In this document: positions 42,660 to 43,934 of the stretch, piece after piece | Position numbering within the stretch: the first letter of the stretch is position 1 | Layout of the letters: each line of letters opens with the position of its first letter | Source of the DNA: Anaerolineae bacterium | GTDB lineage: Bacteria > Chloroflexota > Anaerolineae > 4572-78 > J111 | Length of the DNA stretch: 43,934 bases | Direction of reading: 5' to 3' | NCBI GenBank assembly: GCA_016926805.1 | Contig: JAFGNV010000037.1 | Span: forward strand, 1 to 43,934 | Program-made: the position numbers and the translations under genes | The notes under the pieces: model-generated | Seen by the model: only the letters and a program-made list of their open reading frames with translations | The model's database searches: none | What the model was told of the DNA's origin: nothing

Positions 42660-42729
42660 AACTCAGTGTGGTCGCCCAACCGGTCAGGCACAAGGCACTG
42701 CCCCTACCCCGAATTATTGAGATGAGACG

Positions 42730-43776
42730 TTGGAAGAAAAAGTGAATCAAAACACCAAGCCAAAAATTTCAGTCGTAGGCGCTGGCGCAATAGGGAGCGT
42801 GCTGGGCGGTCTGTTAGCGCGTGCTGGAGAGGACGTCAGCCTAATTGCTCGCCAAACGCACGTCGAAGCGATCAACAGGAATGGCTTAGGCGTTGATGGC
42901 GTATTGGGTAAGTTCACTATCAGGGTAAAGACAACCGAAACTCTCAACTTCAGACCAGATATTGTGCTGCTAGCAGTAAAGACGCAAGACGTGGCCGAGA
43001 CGTGTCAAGCGATCAGGCCCTACGTTGAAGATGTGCCGATAGTGACCCTGCAAAATGGGATTAGGAGTGATGAAATAACTGCTTCTATGCTTGGAAAGGA
43101 AAACATCATCGGCGGCGTTGTGCTTTTTAATGCGCAATTTTTAGAGCCTGGGTATGTGACCTATGGCTCTGAGGGCGCACTCCTTATCGGGGAAGTGTTT
43201 GGTGAGAATGGGGCACGAGTTGAGGAAATTCGCTCTATTCTTAACAGAGTGATCAAAACAGAAGTCTGTAATAACATTCGAGGGGCACGCTGGACAAAAT
43301 TGCTTATGAACGCTATGGGCAACAGTCTGGATGCAATGACTGGCTTGAGTTTGGGAGCGTGCATGAAACATCCTGGCTTGAGGAGAACAGGAGTTTTGAT
43401 CCTCAAAGAGGCGCTTAAGGTGATAGAAAAAGCGGAGATTGAACTCAAAGCATTGCCAGAAGCGCCAGTGTTTGCCTTCAAGACTCTGATTAAAGCCCCC
43501 CTGCCTGTAGCGTCGAGAATATTGGGCTTGATGATGGGTTCCAAAACGTACGCAAACACCATCACTTCCACCTTGCAGAGCATACGTCGAGGCCGGCCTA
43601 CGGAAATAGAGTACCTGAATGGTGAAATTGTGAAACTGGGCCAAAAAGTGGGCGTTTCGACCCCATATAATTCTAAGGTGGTGGAATTGGTTCGTGAAGT
43701 AGAGAAAATCCATCGGTTTTACTTGCCGGACGATTTGGTAAATCGGTTCTCTGCGGGCCACCTACCCGATTTTTAA
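42730..43776 (+). CDS. panE: 2-dehydropantoate 2-reductase family protein
   Basis: 348 residues from TTG 42730; the alternative is GTG 42742, since the frame is closed by a TGA at 42718. The dinucleotide fold begins ISVVGAGAIGSVLGGLLARAG. NADP-dependent ketopantoate reductase landmarks follow: LLAVKTQD, VTLQNGI, RWTKLLMNAMGN with the catalytic Lys, and RGRPTEIEYLNGEIV. Ketopantoate reductase makes pantoate for coenzyme A. Many family members act on other 2-keto acids, so PanE is the best but not the only choice. No panB or panC is nearby. Codon use is less GC-rich than in the ATPase gene, hinting at a different origin. No strong ribosome-binding site is visible. Confidence 0.8.
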   Translation: MEEKVNQNTKPKISVVGAGAIGSVLGGLLARAGEDVSLIARQTHVEAINRNGLGVDGVLGKFTIRVKTTETLNFRPDIVLLAVKTQDVAETCQAIRPYVEDVPIVTLQNGIRSDEITASMLGKENIIGGVVLFNAQFLEPGYVTYGSEGALLIGEVFGENGARVEEIRSILNRVIKTEVCNNIRGARWTKLLMNAMGNSLDAMTGLSLGACMKHPGLRRTGVLILKEALKVIEKAEIELKALPEAPVFAFKTLIKAPLPVASRILGLMMGSKTYANTITSTLQSIRRGRPTEIEYLNGEIVKLGQKVGVSTPYNSKVVELVREVEKIHRFYLPDDLVNRFSAGHLPDF

Positions 43777-43876
43777 GTCGGCAAGGATGGTGAGTTTTTA
43801 GCACCGTTTACCGTTGCACCTTAAAAACAGAATATTGCATGATGTTAGGTAGCTCTACACTTAATCGTGGAAGACT

Positions 43877-43933
43877 TGTAGGGCGGGTTTGTAACCCGCC
43901 ATTTAGGGTGGCAGGTTAAAAACCTGCCCTACA
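43877..43933. repeat. Nested palindromic element at the window edge
   Basis: Outer ends TGTAGG (43877-43882) and CCTACA (43928-43933) enclose two hairpins: GGCGGGTT/AACCCGCC (43882-43889 with 43893-43900) and GGCAGGTT/AACCTGCC (43910-43917 with 43921-43928). It resembles the GTAGGG-type palindrome at 21911 and is probably a dispersed intergenic repeat. The window ends one base later, so further copies could continue. Confidence 0.7.
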
Positions 43934-43934
43934 T

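Noticed and set aside
42686-42707. AGGCACAAGGCACTGCCCCTAC, a possible half of a GTAGGG-type palindrome
   Set aside because: Only one arm is recognisable, so it may be a decayed copy. Too weak to annotate as a repeat.

Overview
The window most likely comes from a member of the Chloroflexota (Anaerolineae-like). This is inferred from gene content, not from a marker gene. The clues are Thr/Pro-rich 'TPTPT' surface linkers, a sortase without pili, GAF-rich histidine kinases, ComEA-like helix-hairpin-helix (HhH) membrane proteins, pentapeptide giants, and short palindromic and octameric intergenic repeats. No rRNA, tRNA, CRISPR array, integrase or transposase gene was seen.

Layout. (1) 1-7.4 kb: a 5'-disrupted GH2 beta-mannosidase-like gene, a duplicated-domain lipoprotein, then a translationally coupled trio of aconitase X small subunit, aconitase X large subunit and a UbiD decarboxylase. 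That pairing is the signature of the archaeal-type modified mevalonate pathway. A one-domain RRM protein and thymidylate synthase follow. (2) 7.6-14.7 kb, plus strand: a surface-glycan cluster with a PIG-V-like GT-C enzyme, a Tat-exported deacetylase-like protein, an acyltransferase remnant, a DPM1-like GT2, a 4-TM EamA/SMR protein, UDP-GlcNAc 2-epimerase and a Glf/HpnE-like flavoprotein. A class A PBP (PBP1C type) converges on it. (3) 17.6-22.4 kb: two paralogous GAF histidine kinases and a stand-alone receiver. The 377-bp gap before the receiver holds two perfect 72-bp palindromic repeats and another hairpin. (4) 22.4-27.6 kb, minus strand: three consecutive membrane-anchored proteins of unknown role (HhH plus coiled coil; coiled coil; a 974-residue pentapeptide-repeat protein).

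(5) 27.7-34.7 kb, minus strand: an ECF sigma/anti-sigma pair, a PDO-type thioredoxin and thioredoxin reductase, a TlpA-like thioredoxin, an Lgt-like protein, a sortase, a DUF6391-like protein and DNA polymerase III delta. This joins envelope redox control to surface-protein processing. (6) 34.8-39.9 kb, plus strand: a TetR regulator with a clear promoter and tandem operator, two ABC-2 permeases with no ATPase, three small membrane-protein genes (one frameshifted in a G5 run), a glycosyltransferase stub and a GNAT acetyltransferase. (7) 40-43.8 kb: a SERCA-like Ca2+ P-type ATPase and a ketopantoate-reductase family gene, then a palindromic repeat at the edge.

The strongest candidates for something undescribed are the HhH / coiled-coil / pentapeptide membrane trio beside the GAF-kinase cluster, and the AcnX-UbiD trio in a bacterial setting. 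Assignments rest on motif reading without database searches.
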